Assembly: GCA_023229795.1 (NCBI GenBank)
Contig: JALNYP010000011.1
Location: 10,827-74,826 of the forward strand
Origin: Syntrophobacterales bacterium
GTDB lineage: Bacteria; Desulfobacterota; Desulfobaccia; Desulfobaccales; 0-14-0-80-60-11
Direction of reading: 5' to 3'
Length of the DNA: 64,000 bases
Positions 34,207 to 45,674 of this stretch are shown piece by piece. Position 1 is the first letter of the stretch. Each line of letters begins with the position of its first letter. A model generated the notes under the pieces. It had not been told where the DNA came from. It saw nothing but the letters and a program-made list of their open reading frames with translations, and searched no databases. Both the position numbers and the translations under genes were made by a program.

Positions 34207-34986
34207 TCACGCCACTATCCTTTCGGCAACGAGACGATTTCTCAAGGTGCCGATACCTTCGACCCGGATTTCCACCACGTCGCCGGGCTGCATGGGGCCG
34301 ATGCCGGAGGGAGTGCCGGTGGCGATGACGTCCCCGGGCAACAGGGTCATGATCCGGGAGATAAACGCCACCTGGGCCGCCACCCCGAAGACCATGTTAC
34401 CGGTGTTGCCGTGCTGCCGGCGCTCCCCGTTAAGGTAGCCCTCCACGGTCAGGTGGTCCGGGTCGGCAATCTCCGTTTCAATCCAGGGGCCGAGGGGCGC
34501 GAACGTGTCAAAACTCTTGGAGCGGGTGAACTGGCCGTCTTTTTTCTGGAGGTCCCGGGCGGTGACGTCGTTGATGCAGGTGAAGCCCAGGATGTGGTTG
34601 CGGACATCCTCGGGCCGCACGTGCCGGCAGGTGCGCCCGATCACCACGGCCAGCTCGGCCTCGTAGTCCACCCGCCGGGACATGGCCGGATAGACGATGT
34701 CGTCTTCCGGGCCGATCACGGCGGTGGAGGGTTTCAGGAAGATGAGCGGCTCCTCAGGGATGGGGTGGCCGAACTCGGCGGCGTGGTCGCGGTAGTTTAA
34801 CCCCAGGGCCACGATCTTGGTGGGCTCGCAGGGAGCCAGCAGCGTGACCTCCGGCAGGGGGAGGACCTCGCCGGTGGTATTCGCCAGACCGCCGTCATAG
34901 GGGGCGCCCTTAAGGACGTTAATTTTTTCGCCTGTGAGGAGGCCGTAGCCGGTGCGGCCTTGCAGTGCAAATCTGACGATGCGCAT
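34207..34986 (-). CDS. Fumarylacetoacetate hydrolase (FAH) family protein
   Basis: A 259-residue FAH-fold enzyme. Metal-binding residues are in DYEAELAVVIG (E-x-E) and the later Asp of CINDVTARDLQ; KSFDTFAPLGPW and TGTPSGIGPM complete the pattern. Members include acylpyruvases and C-C hydrolases; the substrate is not evident. It sits between dapB and dapL, a position I recall in related genomes, but no lysine-pathway step is known to need it. A heptad array lies just before its start. Confidence 0.9.
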   Translation of the reverse strand: MRIVRFALQGRTGYGLLTGEKINVLKGAPYDGGLANTTGEVLPLPEVTLLAPCEPTKIVALGLNYRDHAAEFGHPIPEEPLIFLKPSTAVIGPEDDIVYPAMSRRVDYEAELAVVIGRTCRHVRPEDVRNHILGFTCINDVTARDLQKKDGQFTRSKSFDTFAPLGPWIETEIADPDHLTVEGYLNGERRQHGNTGNMVFGVAAQVAFISRIMTLLPGDVIATGTPSGIGPMQPGDVVEIRVEGIGTLRNRLVAERIVA

Positions 34987-34991
34987 GGTTA

Positions 34992-35023
34992 AGCTATCAG
35001 CCTTCAGCTTTCAGCTGTCAGCC
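34992..35023. repeat. Heptad array, AGCTNTC type
   Basis: AGCTATC, AGCCTTC, AGCTTTC, AGCTGTC plus AGCC: four and a half units, five bases upstream of the FAH-family start codon. Same type at 39243. Confidence 0.85.
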
Positions 35024-35049
35024 AAAACCCTCCACTGAGGTTTAATCTT

Positions 35050-35167
35050 GTTCCCAAGTACAACTGGGAACGAGGAAAACAGGATCGGTGGCACAGGCTT
35101 TCCAGCCTGTGCCGACGCTTACTTTTCCCTAAGGCTGCATGGAGATGGTGGGCAGTGCCCACCCTAC
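35050..35167. repeat. REP mosaic: families E, G, F
   Basis: In series after the dapB stop: family E (TTCCCAAG.../CTGGGAAC, 35050-35074), family G (GGCACAGGCT/AGCCTGTGCC, 35090-35113) and family F (GGTGGGCAGTGCCCACCCTAC, 35146-35167). The same three families meet again at 44584-44727. Confidence 0.75.
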
Positions 35168-35170
35168 GTT

Positions 35171-35974
35171 TTATTTCAACCCCAGGACATCCTGCATGTC
35201 ATAGAGGCCCGGCGGCTGGGAGACGATCCATTGGGCTGCCCGGACCGCGCCCCTGGCGAAGTTGTCCCGGCTGTGGGCCCGGTGAATGACCTCGATGCGC
35301 TCGCCCATACCGCCGAACAGCACCGTGTGTTCCCCGACGATGTCCCCGGCCCTGACGGTCTGGATGCCGATCTCGTCCTTGGTGCGCTGGCCGATGATGC
35401 CGTGGCGGGCATAAACCCCGGCCTTTTCCAAGTCCCGGCCCAGGGCGTGGGCGATGACCTGCCCAAGTTTGATGGCGGTACCGCTGGGCGCGTCTTTCTT
35501 CAGGCGATGGTGGGCCTCGACGATCTCCACGTCGTAGGCGTCGCCGAGCACCCCGGCGATGTCGGCCACCACCTTGAACAGGAGATTCACCCCGACGCTC
35601 ATGTTGGGGGCGAAGACCAGGTGAGCCCGGGAGGCCAGGGCGTGAATTTCGGCGATCTGGGGCGGGGAAAACCCGGTGGTGCCCAGCACCATGGCCTTGC
35701 CGGCATCGGCCACGGTGTGGAGATTGGCCAGGGACGGTTCGGGATGGGTGAATTCGATGACCACCTGCCCTTCGGGCAAGACCTCGGCCAGTGAATCGAC
35801 CACCGTGATGCCCTTGGGGGGCAAGCCCACGACTTCGCCCACGTCACGGCCCACCGCGGCGTGCCCAGGCGACTCCACGGCCCCCGCCAACTGGATGCCG
35901 TCCGCCGCCTCCATCAGGTGCACGATACGGCCGCCCATGCGGCCCGCCACGCCGGTGACGATTGCTTTGATCAT
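35171..35974 (-). CDS. dapB: 4-hydroxy-tetrahydrodipicolinate reductase
   Basis: A 267-residue DapB. AGGAGG four bases before ATG 35974 fixes the start. The nucleotide-binding loop is VTGVAGRMGGRI, the substrate site is in VEAHHRLKKDAPSGTA, and FAPNMSVGVNLL is also typical. It reduces the DapA product using NAD(P)H. A long inverted heptad array separates it from dapA upstream. Confidence 0.97.
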   Translation of the reverse strand: MIKAIVTGVAGRMGGRIVHLMEAADGIQLAGAVESPGHAAVGRDVGEVVGLPPKGITVVDSLAEVLPEGQVVIEFTHPEPSLANLHTVADAGKAMVLGTTGFSPPQIAEIHALASRAHLVFAPNMSVGVNLLFKVVADIAGVLGDAYDVEIVEAHHRLKKDAPSGTAIKLGQVIAHALGRDLEKAGVYARHGIIGQRTKDEIGIQTVRAGDIVGEHTVLFGGMGERIEVIHRAHSRDNFARGAVRAAQWIVSQPPGLYDMQDVLGLK

Positions 35975-35991
35975 AAGACCTCCTGAAGCGG

Positions 35992-36092
35992 TTAGCAATT
36001 AGCGATTAGCAGTTAGCCAAAAAGCCAGGGGGGCACCAAGGGGCATCGCTAAAAGCTAAAAGCTAACTGCTAATTGCCGACTGCTGACTGCT
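35992..36092. repeat. Inverted heptad array, GCNNTTA type, between dapA and dapB
   Basis: Left arm TTAGCAATTAGCGATTAGC... (35992-36018) and right arm (36048-36092) of GCTAAAA/GCTAACT/GCTAATT and GACTGCT units form a large imperfect hairpin. On the minus strand the array begins directly after the dapA stop codon and ends 18 bases before dapB. Confidence 0.8.
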
Positions 36093-36094
36093 CA

Positions 36095-36967
36095 TCAAAT
36101 CAACCCGTACTTGTGCATCACCTGGCGCAGTTTGTCTTCGTTGGCCGGGGACATGGGGCACAGGGGCTGCCGGACGTCGCCGGTACACTTTCCCAGCAGT
36201 TTCACCGCGGTCTTGACCGGGACGGGGTTGGTCTCGAAGAACATGGCCTCGGTCAAGGGCCACATCTTATAGTGCAGCGCCTTGGCCTGGGCCAGGTCGC
36301 CTTTGAGAAAGGCGTTGCACATCCCCGCCATATCTGCGGGGACCACGTTGGAGACCACCGAAATCACCCCCATACCGCCCACGCACATGAGCGGCAGGGT
36401 GGTGAAGTCGTCCCCGGAGAGCACGGTGATTTTGTCGCCGCACAGCTCCAGGGTCTTGGACCCCTGCTTCAGGTCGCCGGTGGCGTCCTTGAGACCCACG
36501 ATATTCGGAATCCCGGCCAGGCGGGCCATGGTTTCGGGCAGCAGGTTGAGGCTAGTGCGGCCCGGCACATTATAGACCACGATGGGAATCTTGGTCTGTG
36601 ACGCCACGGTCTTATAGTGCTGGAAGAGCCCTTCCTGGGTCGGTTTATTGTAGTAAGGAGTGATCATCAGGGCCGCATCCGCGCCGGCCTGCTGGGCGTG
36701 CTGGGTCAGCTCCACGGCTTCGGCGGTATTGTTGGAGCCGCTCCCGGCGATCACGGGCACCCGTTTTTTCACCTGGTCGATACAGGTCTCCACCACCCGT
36801 TTGTGCTCGGCGTGGGACAGGGTGGGGGATTCGCCGGTGGTGCCGCAGGGCACGATGCCATGGATGCCGCCTGCGATCTGGAACTCGATGAGTTCCCGAT
36901 AGGCCGCTTCATCGAACTGGCCGTTCTTGAAGGGAGTAACAATGGCGGTAAAGGCTCCCTTGAACAT
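36095..36967 (-). CDS. dapA: 4-hydroxy-tetrahydrodipicolinate synthase
   Basis: A 290-residue aldolase-type enzyme condensing pyruvate with aspartate semialdehyde. PCGTTGESPTLS, VYNVPGRTS (catalytic Tyr) and IVGLKDATGDL (Schiff-base Lys) are all present. It starts MFKGAFTAIVTPF, with GGAGGTAGCACC directly before the ATG. It lies 12 bases after dapF. Confidence 0.97.
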   Translation of the reverse strand: MFKGAFTAIVTPFKNGQFDEAAYRELIEFQIAGGIHGIVPCGTTGESPTLSHAEHKRVVETCIDQVKKRVPVIAGSGSNNTAEAVELTQHAQQAGADAALMITPYYNKPTQEGLFQHYKTVASQTKIPIVVYNVPGRTSLNLLPETMARLAGIPNIVGLKDATGDLKQGSKTLELCGDKITVLSGDDFTTLPLMCVGGMGVISVVSNVVPADMAGMCNAFLKGDLAQAKALHYKMWPLTEAMFFETNPVPVKTAVKLLGKCTGDVRQPLCPMSPANEDKLRQVMHKYGLI

Positions 36968-36979
36968 GGTGCTACCTCC

Positions 36980-37819
36980 TTACTTGAGTTCGTCGACCCA
37001 CAATTCTCCCTGGTAGGCCACCAGGGCGTCGCCTTCCAGGAAGACCTCGGCAAAGGCCTCCCCTTGGAGCGTAAAATAGACGGTCAGGGCTTCCCCGCCC
37101 CGGGTGTGGACGGTCACCGGGGACTTGACCTGGCCCAGACGGGCGGCGATCAGGACCGCGGCCACGGAACCGGTGCCGCAGGCCAGGGTCTCGTCCTCCA
37201 CCCCGCGCTCATAGGTGCGAATCATCAGCTCCCGGGAGCCCTGCACCCGGATGAAATTGACGTTGGCGCCCGCGGGCGCAAACATCGGATGGAAGCGGAT
37301 GGCCCGGCCCCATTGGGCGACGGGTGCCTGCTCCAGGTCGGTGACCGGCACCGCCACGTGGGGCACCCCGACCTTGAGGAAATGGCCGGTCAAGGTCTCG
37401 CCGTCCAGAGGGATGGTCCGGTTCAGGCTGAGGTCGCCCACGCCGGCCATGAGCAGCTTGACCCGGCGACCCTTGACCTCGGCCTTGATGGTGCCGGCCA
37501 GGGTTTCAAAGGTGAGATCGGGCGGGGCGATGCCGTTGATTACCGCGAAGCGGGCGGCGCAGCGGCCGCCGTTGCCGCACATCTCGGGTTCGGAGCCGTC
37601 GGCGTTGTAGAAGCGCCAGCGGAAGTTCGCGGTGGGGCAGGCCTCAATCAGGATAAGACCGTCGGCCCCGGCGCTCATCTGGCGGTGGCATACCCGCCGG
37701 GCGAACTGGGGCTGTTCGGCCTCCGGGATAAACCGGGCCCGGTGGTCGATGATGACGAAGTCGTTGCCCCCGCCGTGCATCTTGAAGAAGGGGAGGCGCG
37801 GTCTGGTTTCGGTGGTCAT
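36980..37819 (-). CDS. dapF: Diaminopimelate epimerase
   Basis: A 279-residue two-domain epimerase with the catalytic cysteines in MCGNGGRCAA and LACGTGSVA. FFKMHGGGNDFVII is the family N-terminus, and ATG at 37819 is chosen to give MTTETRPRLPFFKM; the frame is open to 37858. It converts LL- to meso-diaminopimelate, the substrate for LysA and for peptidoglycan. A spacer with REP palindromes separates it from lysA. Confidence 0.96.
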   Translation of the reverse strand: MTTETRPRLPFFKMHGGGNDFVIIDHRARFIPEAEQPQFARRVCHRQMSAGADGLILIEACPTANFRWRFYNADGSEPEMCGNGGRCAARFAVINGIAPPDLTFETLAGTIKAEVKGRRVKLLMAGVGDLSLNRTIPLDGETLTGHFLKVGVPHVAVPVTDLEQAPVAQWGRAIRFHPMFAPAGANVNFIRVQGSRELMIRTYERGVEDETLACGTGSVAAVLIAARLGQVKSPVTVHTRGGEALTVYFTLQGEAFAEVFLEGDALVAYQGELWVDELK

Positions 37820-37833
37820 GGTTTTTAGTAGTC

Positions 37834-37953
37834 GTTCCCAAGTGCAGCTTGAGAACAAGGAAAATGGTGGGCCGTGCCCACCCTACATCTTCAAAGTAGG
37901 AAACTCAAACTATCGCCCTAATCTGGTTCCCAAGTTCAACTTGGGAACCAGAT
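37834..37953. repeat. REP mosaic E-F-E with a 16-bp perfect palindrome
   Basis: Family E (37834-37857), family F (37864-37887) and a second E-type unit that is a perfect inverted repeat with 16-base arms (ATCTGGTTCCCAAGTT and complement) and a one-base loop at 37921-37953. The last begins nine bases after the lysA stop. No T-run follows, so it is probably not a simple terminator. Confidence 0.78.
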
Positions 37954-37962
37954 TAAATCATC

Positions 37963-39219
37963 CTATTTCAGGAAATCCGGGATAGACTCCCCCCAGATAA
38001 GCTGGCGGTATGTCTCCCGTTTTCTGATAACATAAAAATCCTGATCCTGCACCAAGATTTCGGGCACCCGGGGGCGGGCGTTGTAGTTGGAACTCATGGA
38101 AAAGCCGTAGGCCCCGGCGCTCAAGACCGCCAGCAGTTCCCCGGGGGCAAACGCGGGCATGAGGCGATCCTTGGCCAGGAAATCTCCGGTTTCGCAGATG
38201 GGCCCCACGATAGAGGCCTTGACCTGGTCGCGCTGGCCTTCGACTACCGGCCACAGGCCGTGATATGAGCCATAGAGGCTGGGGCGGGCCAGGTCGTTCA
38301 TGCCGGCGTCCACGATGATGAAATGCTTGGCGTCGCTGGCCTTGGTATAGAGGACCTTGGTCACCAGGATGCCGGCGTTGCCCACCAGCACCCGGCCGGG
38401 TTCCAGGATGAGGGTGCATTCCAGGCCCTTCAGGTGTTCGATCAGTTTTTGGCCGTACTCCGAGGGGGGCGGCGGCGCTTCCTGGTCGTATTGGATCCCC
38501 AGGCCGCCCCCCAAATCCAGGTATTGGATGCGGATGGACAAGGCCCTGAGGCGGTCGATCAACTCTTTCAAGCGCTCCAACGCGTCCACAAAGGGGGACA
38601 CCTGGGTGATCTGGGAGCCGATATGGCAGGCCACCCCTACCACTTCGAGGTGCGGCAGTTCCTGAGCCCGGCGATAGTCCTCGAGGGCCCGGTCGATGTC
38701 GATGCCGAACTTGTTCTTTTTGAGCCCGGTGGAGATGTAGGGATGGGTCTGGGCGTCGATATCGGGATTGATCCGCAGGGCCACCCGGGCCTTGAGCTTC
38801 ATGCGGCCGGCGATGCAGTTGATAAGCTCCAGTTCCTGGGAAGATTCCATATTAAACAGCAGAATCCCGGCCTTGAGGGCCGCCCTGATCTCATCGGGCC
38901 TTTTCCCTACCCCGGAATAGACGATTTTGCCCGGGTCCATCCCCGCCTGGACGGCCCGATAAAGTTCGCCGCCGGAGACGATGTCGGCGCCGGCGCCCAG
39001 CCGCCCGAATAGCCGCAGGATGGCCAGGTTGGCGTTGGCCTTGACCGCAAAGCAGACGATGTGGGGAAACTGGGTGAACGCGGCGTCGAAGACCTGGAAA
39101 TGATGAGCCAGGGTGGTGGCGCTGTATAGATAACACGGCGTGCCCACGGCCTCGACGACCCGGCGCACCGGCACGTTTTCGCAGTAGAGTTCACCTGATT
39201 GGTAATGGAAATGGTGCAT
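37963..39219 (-). CDS. lysA: Diaminopimelate decarboxylase
   Basis: A 418-residue fold-III PLP enzyme making L-lysine from meso-diaminopimelate. The PLP lysine is in VCFAVKANANLAIL, HIGSQIT and the glycine-rich LDLGGGLGI follow, and GPICETGDFLA supplies the cross-dimer Cys. Full length. A heptad array and palindromes lie upstream, between it and the FN3 lipoprotein gene. Confidence 0.97.
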   Translation of the reverse strand: MHHFHYQSGELYCENVPVRRVVEAVGTPCYLYSATTLAHHFQVFDAAFTQFPHIVCFAVKANANLAILRLFGRLGAGADIVSGGELYRAVQAGMDPGKIVYSGVGKRPDEIRAALKAGILLFNMESSQELELINCIAGRMKLKARVALRINPDIDAQTHPYISTGLKKNKFGIDIDRALEDYRRAQELPHLEVVGVACHIGSQITQVSPFVDALERLKELIDRLRALSIRIQYLDLGGGLGIQYDQEAPPPPSEYGQKLIEHLKGLECTLILEPGRVLVGNAGILVTKVLYTKASDAKHFIIVDAGMNDLARPSLYGSYHGLWPVVEGQRDQVKASIVGPICETGDFLAKDRLMPAFAPGELLAVLSAGAYGFSMSSNYNARPRVPEILVQDQDFYVIRKRETYRQLIWGESIPDFLK

Positions 39220-39242
39220 TTAACTTCAGCCTTTCGAAAGAG

Positions 39243-39350
39243 AGCTATCAGCTGTCAGCTTTCAGCAGTCAGCCAAATTCGGCGGGCACAGCCCGCCCTA
39301 TAAAAGTTCTGCCTGTCGCGGCCTAGAGCATAGGGCGGCCTGTGGCCGCC
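39243..39350. repeat. Heptad array (AGCTNTC) plus two palindromes upstream of lysA
   Basis: 39243-39274 holds AGCTATC, AGCTGTC, AGCTTTC, AGCAGTC, AGCC. It is followed by a GGCGGGC/GCCCGCC palindrome (39281-39302) and a family H unit (39331-39350). Confidence 0.75.
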
Positions 39351-39359
39351 GACATCAGG

Positions 39360-40497
39360 CTAATACGTGATCGACATCGTCTCCGAGGGTATGCTTTCGT
39401 TGGCCCGGGGAGAGTCGTCCACAGCGGTCACATAGTAATGATAGGTCTGACCCTTGCGCACCTGGGAATCCACGAAATAGGGCTTTTTGACCAGTTCCTT
39501 GTTCAACAGTTGGTACTTTTCCTCGCCGCTCTCCCGCCGGTAGAGGCGGTAGCCCGCCAGGTCCGGGACCGGGCTGGGCTCCCAGCGGAGTTCCACCCCC
39601 TGGGTGGTGGCCACCGCCAGCACGTTCAGCAGGGGCGGCGGCGGGGTGCGTTTCTCGGGCATAGCCATGCGAGTGGGCGAATCCAGGCTGGCCAGCAAAT
39701 CTTCTCCCAGCCGGCGCACAGCTTGAACCTTATAAGTATATTCCACATCGTTCAACACCGCCACGTCCTGGAAATTATTGGCGGTCACGGGCTTGGGCGT
39801 CAGGCGCAGCCAGGGGCCTTGGCCGGAGAGGCGGTAGATCAGATAGCCCGCCAGATCCCGGGCGGGGGAGCCGTCATCCAGCGCGGTTACCGGACTCCAG
39901 GAGAGAGCGACGAGCTTATCCCCGGGCACGGCCTTGAAGCCGGCGGGGGTCCGGGGCAGCCACCCCCAGGCCTGGCTCAGGGTCCGGGAATAGGCCCCCG
40001 GGTAGCCGTCCTGGTCATAGGCCGCCACCCGGTAATAATACCGGTGGCCGGGGACCAGTTCCCGGTCCCGGAAGAGCAGGGCCTCGCCCTGCACCTCGCC
40101 CCGCTGGGGATAGGCCAGGTCGATATCGGCATATAAGCTGAAATCCGAAGAGGCCAGGGCCTCCGGGGACACCCCCTTGAGCGCGGCCCGGTACACCCGG
40201 CAGCCCTGGACCTGGGTCAAGGGCTGGCCCAGGAGGTTTTCCCGGGGCAGCAGCCAGGTCAAGACCAGGGCGTTGCCCTCCTGATTCACCTGAAAATCCC
40301 GCACCGGGGCCGGCACGACCCGATCCGGCGCAAAGGGCGTCATCTTTTTGCCGCAGGCACTCGCCAGGAGCAGGAGGCAGAGGAGGAAAAGAAGGGTTTT
40401 GGGTTTTGGGTTCTGGGTTTTGGGGCAAAAAACTGCGGATAATCGCGAGGTCGGCGAAACCGACCCCGGAACCCGGAACCTGGAACCTATAACCCGC

Positions 40498-40514
<17 letters not shown>
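39360..40514 (-). CDS. Lipoprotein with three fibronectin type III domains
   Basis: A 384-residue frame. A lipoprotein signal is clear (TLLFLLCLLLLASAC|GKK, lipid Cys about residue 53), followed by three FN3-like modules: VRDFQVNQEGNALVLTW, FKAVPGDKLVALSWSP and LNVLAVATTQGVELRWEP. FN3 lipoproteins usually bind surface sugars or proteins. The region before the signal (residues about 10-40) is encoded by two heptad arrays and is probably repeat-derived; no start codon lies nearer the signal, so the ATG overlapping the argH end is used. Its place inside the arg/lys run is a common location for such a lipoprotein in related bacteria. Confidence 0.82.
40394..40494. repeat. Two heptad arrays in the 5' end of the FN3 lipoprotein gene
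   Basis: (GGGTTTT)4 with one variant at 40394-40421, and GGAACCN units at about 40468-40494. Both are read as protein (PKTQNPKPKT and SRFRVPGS) ahead of the lipoprotein signal. Confidence 0.8.
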
Positions 40515-41898
<1,384 letters not shown>

Positions 41899-41921
41899 GC
41901 GATTTTCCTTCTGTTCCTAAA

Positions 41922-41953
41922 AGTTCAAGGTTCAAAGTTCAAAGTTCAAGGTT
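41922..41953. repeat. Heptad array, AGTTCAA type, upstream of argH
   Basis: AGTTCAA, GGTTCAA, AGTTCAA, AGTTCAA, GGTT: four and a half units, 24 bases before the argH start. Unlike the other arrays of this family it has no inverted partner. Confidence 0.9.
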
Positions 41954-42094
41954 AATGCAGAATACGAACCGCGCACTATGATAAAAAGCTTACTCCTTCT
42001 TGTGACTTACGGGTGGGCTAAGGCCCATGAGGAATTAAGTTATCCGGGACCGAATTGCCTTATCGGGCCGCAGCCGGTCAACCTGCCCGGAGGT

Positions 42095-42742
42095 TCAGGG
42101 CCGGAAGGACTGCAATTCATAGGTCCGGCTTTCCGTGAGCAGTTTGCCGTCGGCGGATTTTTTCTTGATGACGACCGTGCTCTTCACGACCCCGACGTTG
42201 GGGGCGGACCATTCGTACCCGAGTACGGAAACCCCATCGCTTTCGCCCGTTTGTTTAACCTTCAGGCAATCCTTGAAAGTGCCGGCCGGAACTCTGACCT
42301 CATCTGAGACGCTTTCAATGATCAGATTAAGGTTTAACGAGGTTTTGCCCACCTTGGTGGTCATATTCCAGCTATTGCGATCGACGATGGGAAACTTGAG
42401 ATGGTATTCCTTGGGGGTAATGACCGTCGGGGGCGCGTTTTCGGCGGGCTGGTCCGCATAGCGGTAGATGCCGGTATCCGTCTTTTCCATTAGTTCGAAA
42501 AACGTGTGTCCGGCGATCTCCCATTTCCGGGGGGTGACCTTGACGCCGTTGACTTCCCGCGGCGCCAGGTTGGTAATGGTCAATTTTTGCGGTTTGCCGC
42601 CATCCGTGGTGACATTATACTCCCACCGCAGGCCTTCCTTTAAGGGATAATAGGACTCGTCCAGTTCGCCGCACCGGCCAGTTCCCGACATGAAGACCAA
42701 TAAACCCAACATCAATGCCGCCACGATACCTGTCGTTCGCAT
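42095..42742 (-). CDS. Exported protein of unknown function
   Basis: A 215-residue protein with a signal peptide (MRTTGIVAALMLGLLVFMSGTGRCG; the final Cys makes a lipoprotein possible). The mature part starts SYYPLKEGLRWEYNVTTDGGKPQ, a pattern seen in secreted beta-rich proteins, and ends in VPAGTFKDCLKVKQ and APNVGVVKST. I do not assign a function. It lies between argH and the SdpI-like gene, an insertion into the arginine gene run. Confidence 0.8.
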   Translation of the reverse strand: MRTTGIVAALMLGLLVFMSGTGRCGELDESYYPLKEGLRWEYNVTTDGGKPQKLTITNLAPREVNGVKVTPRKWEIAGHTFFELMEKTDTGIYRYADQPAENAPPTVITPKEYHLKFPIVDRNSWNMTTKVGKTSLNLNLIIESVSDEVRVPAGTFKDCLKVKQTGESDGVSVLGYEWSAPNVGVVKSTVVIKKKSADGKLLTESRTYELQSFRP

Positions 42743-42797
42743 GGCTATCTCCCTGAGGAATGACGTGGTTCCATGAGCTGCGTCATGGGGTCCGGCT

Positions 42798-43253
42798 TCA
42801 CTCGCCGGCGATGGATTTCGGCCAGGAGATCCTTTTTAAGCCGCCGCCGCACTCGGGACAATGAGCCTGGGCCAGCTGCTCGGCGCTTGCCAGTTTATGG
42901 AAATGGCCGCAGTGTCGGCAGCGGGCCACCGGGCGGTAATCGATCCAACCCTGATCTTTCCAAAACCGCCAGGTGCCGTATTTCCAGCGGTAGAGGAGTG
43001 CGGTGTACAGACAGCTCAGGCCCACCAGGTGCGCGCTGGAGATAAAAAAAGCCCGCCAGGAAATCAGCGCGGTGACCCCCATGACCATCAGGAGACGGGA
43101 CGCCAGGCGCCAGGATTTGTTCCAGATATATGAGTCCGCCAGGGTCCAGGGCAGCGGCACCCCGAACCAGGGGTTGGGGCCGGGCCGCCAGAAGAGCATG
43201 AGCAGCCCCAGGGCCCAGCATAATCCCGAAGCCAGGTAGTGCGAATGTTGCAG
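42798..43253 (-). CDS. SdpI-like membrane protein with C-terminal zinc ribbon; probable CTG start
   Basis: The SdpI-type signature GPNPWFGVPLPWTLADSYIW is followed by membrane helices and a cysteine ribbon (CRHCGHF and CPECGGG). The first ATG (43199) would cut off the N-terminal membrane helix. The only upstream option in frame is CTG at 43253, nine bases after a perfect AAAGGAGG, giving 151 residues with the expected helix; a TAA closes the frame just before. I therefore prefer CTG initiation. SdpI proteins give immunity to toxic peptides in Bacillus, but a ribbon-fused version has no assigned role. Confidence 0.72.
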   Translation of the reverse strand: MQHSHYLASGLCWALGLLMLFWRPGPNPWFGVPLPWTLADSYIWNKSWRLASRLLMVMGVTALISWRAFFISSAHLVGLSCLYTALLYRWKYGTWRFWKDQGWIDYRPVARCRHCGHFHKLASAEQLAQAHCPECGGGLKRISWPKSIAGE

Positions 43254-43273
43254 GGATTACCGCCTCCTTTAGG

Positions 43274-43360
43274 GGTTCAAAGTTCAAAGTTCAAAGTTCA
43301 AGGTTGAAAATCAAGAACATTGCCCCGAGGACTGAAAACTTTGAACCTTGAACTTTGAAC
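43274..43360. repeat. Inverted heptad array (AGTTCAA) between argG and the SdpI-like gene
   Basis: Left arm GGTTCAA, three AGTTCAA, GGTTGAA (43274-43308); right arm of complementary CTTTGAA/CCTTGAA units (about 43336-43360). The right arm meets the argG stop codon directly. The RNA would fold into a long hairpin. Confidence 0.9.
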
Positions 43361-44563
<1,203 letters not shown>

Positions 44564-44583
44564 GGTAGTTTCCTAATAATAAG

Positions 44584-44727
44584 GTAGGGTGGGCAGGGCC
44601 CACCATTGCTTCTGAGTTATTGCCGAAGGCGGGATGCGCTGCGCTTTCCCACCCTACGGCTCTTGGGAACCAGAAAATGGTGGGCCGTGCCCACCCTACA
44701 TCAGGCACAGGCTGGAAAGCCTGTGCC
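44584..44727. repeat. REP mosaic F-B-F-G between argG and argF
   Basis: Family F (44584-44604), family B (44628-44660, the RAYT-flank type), family F (44677-44700) and family G (44704-44727) fill the spacer end to end. Confidence 0.82.
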
Positions 44728-44765
44728 ACCGGGTTTTCTGATCCCTAACCCCTGATCCCCGTCCC

Positions 44766-45670
<905 letters not shown>

Positions 45671-45674
<4 letters not shown>

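Noticed and set aside
33000..39219. Lysine riboswitch in the dap/lys run
   Set aside because: No conserved L-box-like structure recognised in spacers; they consist of heptads and REP palindromes.
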